Source: Acetobacter sicerae
Lineage (GTDB): Bacteria > Pseudomonadota > Alphaproteobacteria > Acetobacterales > Acetobacteraceae
NCBI RefSeq assembly: GCF_011516765.1
Contig: NZ_JAAABN010000012.1
Coordinates: 45,160 to 109,159 of the forward strand
Direction: 5' to 3'
Length of the DNA: 64,000 bases
In this document: piece after piece, positions 63,991 to 64,000 of the stretch
Position numbering within the stretch: position 1 is the first letter of the stretch
Layout: each line of letters begins with the position of its first letter
Notes under the pieces: generated by a model
Seen by the model: only the letters and a program-made list of their open reading frames with translations
What the model was told of the DNA's origin: nothing
Databases searched by the model: none
Program-made: the position numbers and the translations under genes

Positions 63991-64000
63991 CAGACAGAGT

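Overview
The window reads as a chromosomal segment of an acetic acid bacterium (Acetobacteraceae, Alphaproteobacteria). The evidence is the high GC content with dense gene packing, the ispH-thrB-rnhA gene order, a glnB-glnA pair, the eukaryote-like NADP isocitrate dehydrogenase, a hopanoid C-3 methylase (hpnR), a remnant of an IS5-family (IS1031-like) transposase, and many periplasmic-type oxidoreductases. No phage, CRISPR array or plasmid functions were seen.

Bases 1-7.95 kb hold the 3' part of a nitrogen-assimilation operon: ABC transporter ATPase (cut by the window edge), a NikR-like regulator that has lost three of its four nickel ligands, two paralogous DUF1989 proteins, a biotin carboxylase/carboxyltransferase and allophanate hydrolase. 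It would usually be labelled urea carboxylase, but the carboxyltransferase has Asp700 where urea carboxylases have Asn, so I read it as guanidine degradation (guanidine carboxylase, carboxyguanidine deiminase, allophanate hydrolase).

From 8.1 to 16.5 kb lies a second, unassigned catabolic set: DUF1028 protein, flavin monooxygenase, RidA-like protein without the deaminase Arg, NCS1 permease, GMC oxidoreductase, M20 deacylase and a LysR regulator preceded by a perfect 17-bp palindrome. From 16.7 to 26.4 kb is a third accessory set around a LysR regulator and a 26-bp dyad: a fused solute-binding/permease ABC transporter, a D-2-hydroxyacid dehydrogenase, a class II aldolase, a TonB receptor, a TIM-barrel isomerase and an isopenicillin-N-synthase-like dioxygenase. 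The substrates of both sets are unknown.

Bases 26.4-28.6 kb are an AT-richer patch with an orphan membrane protein, a decayed transposase and a small secreted protein. From 28.7 kb on, mostly core genes follow: icd, a lytic transglycosylase, an amylo-alpha-1,6-glucosidase, an LEA-like repeat protein, rnhA-thrB-ispH, two lipoproteins (one a diverged gamma-glutamyltransferase), glnA-glnB, an aminotransferase, tRNA-His, a TPR-glycosyltransferase and mazG.

At 46.4-49.8 kb an aldehyde dehydrogenase, a YqhD-type alcohol dehydrogenase and a NemR-like TetR repressor share three copies of a 15-bp operator, making a likely reactive-carbonyl defence unit. After nth (50.1 kb) come a three-gene RND efflux operon, a divergent AraC/SDR pair, a cnoX-LON-domain-Trm112 run, a lipoprotein and hpnR. 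The window ends in what looks like a truncated sugar-phosphate transferase start followed by a long-spaced inverted repeat.
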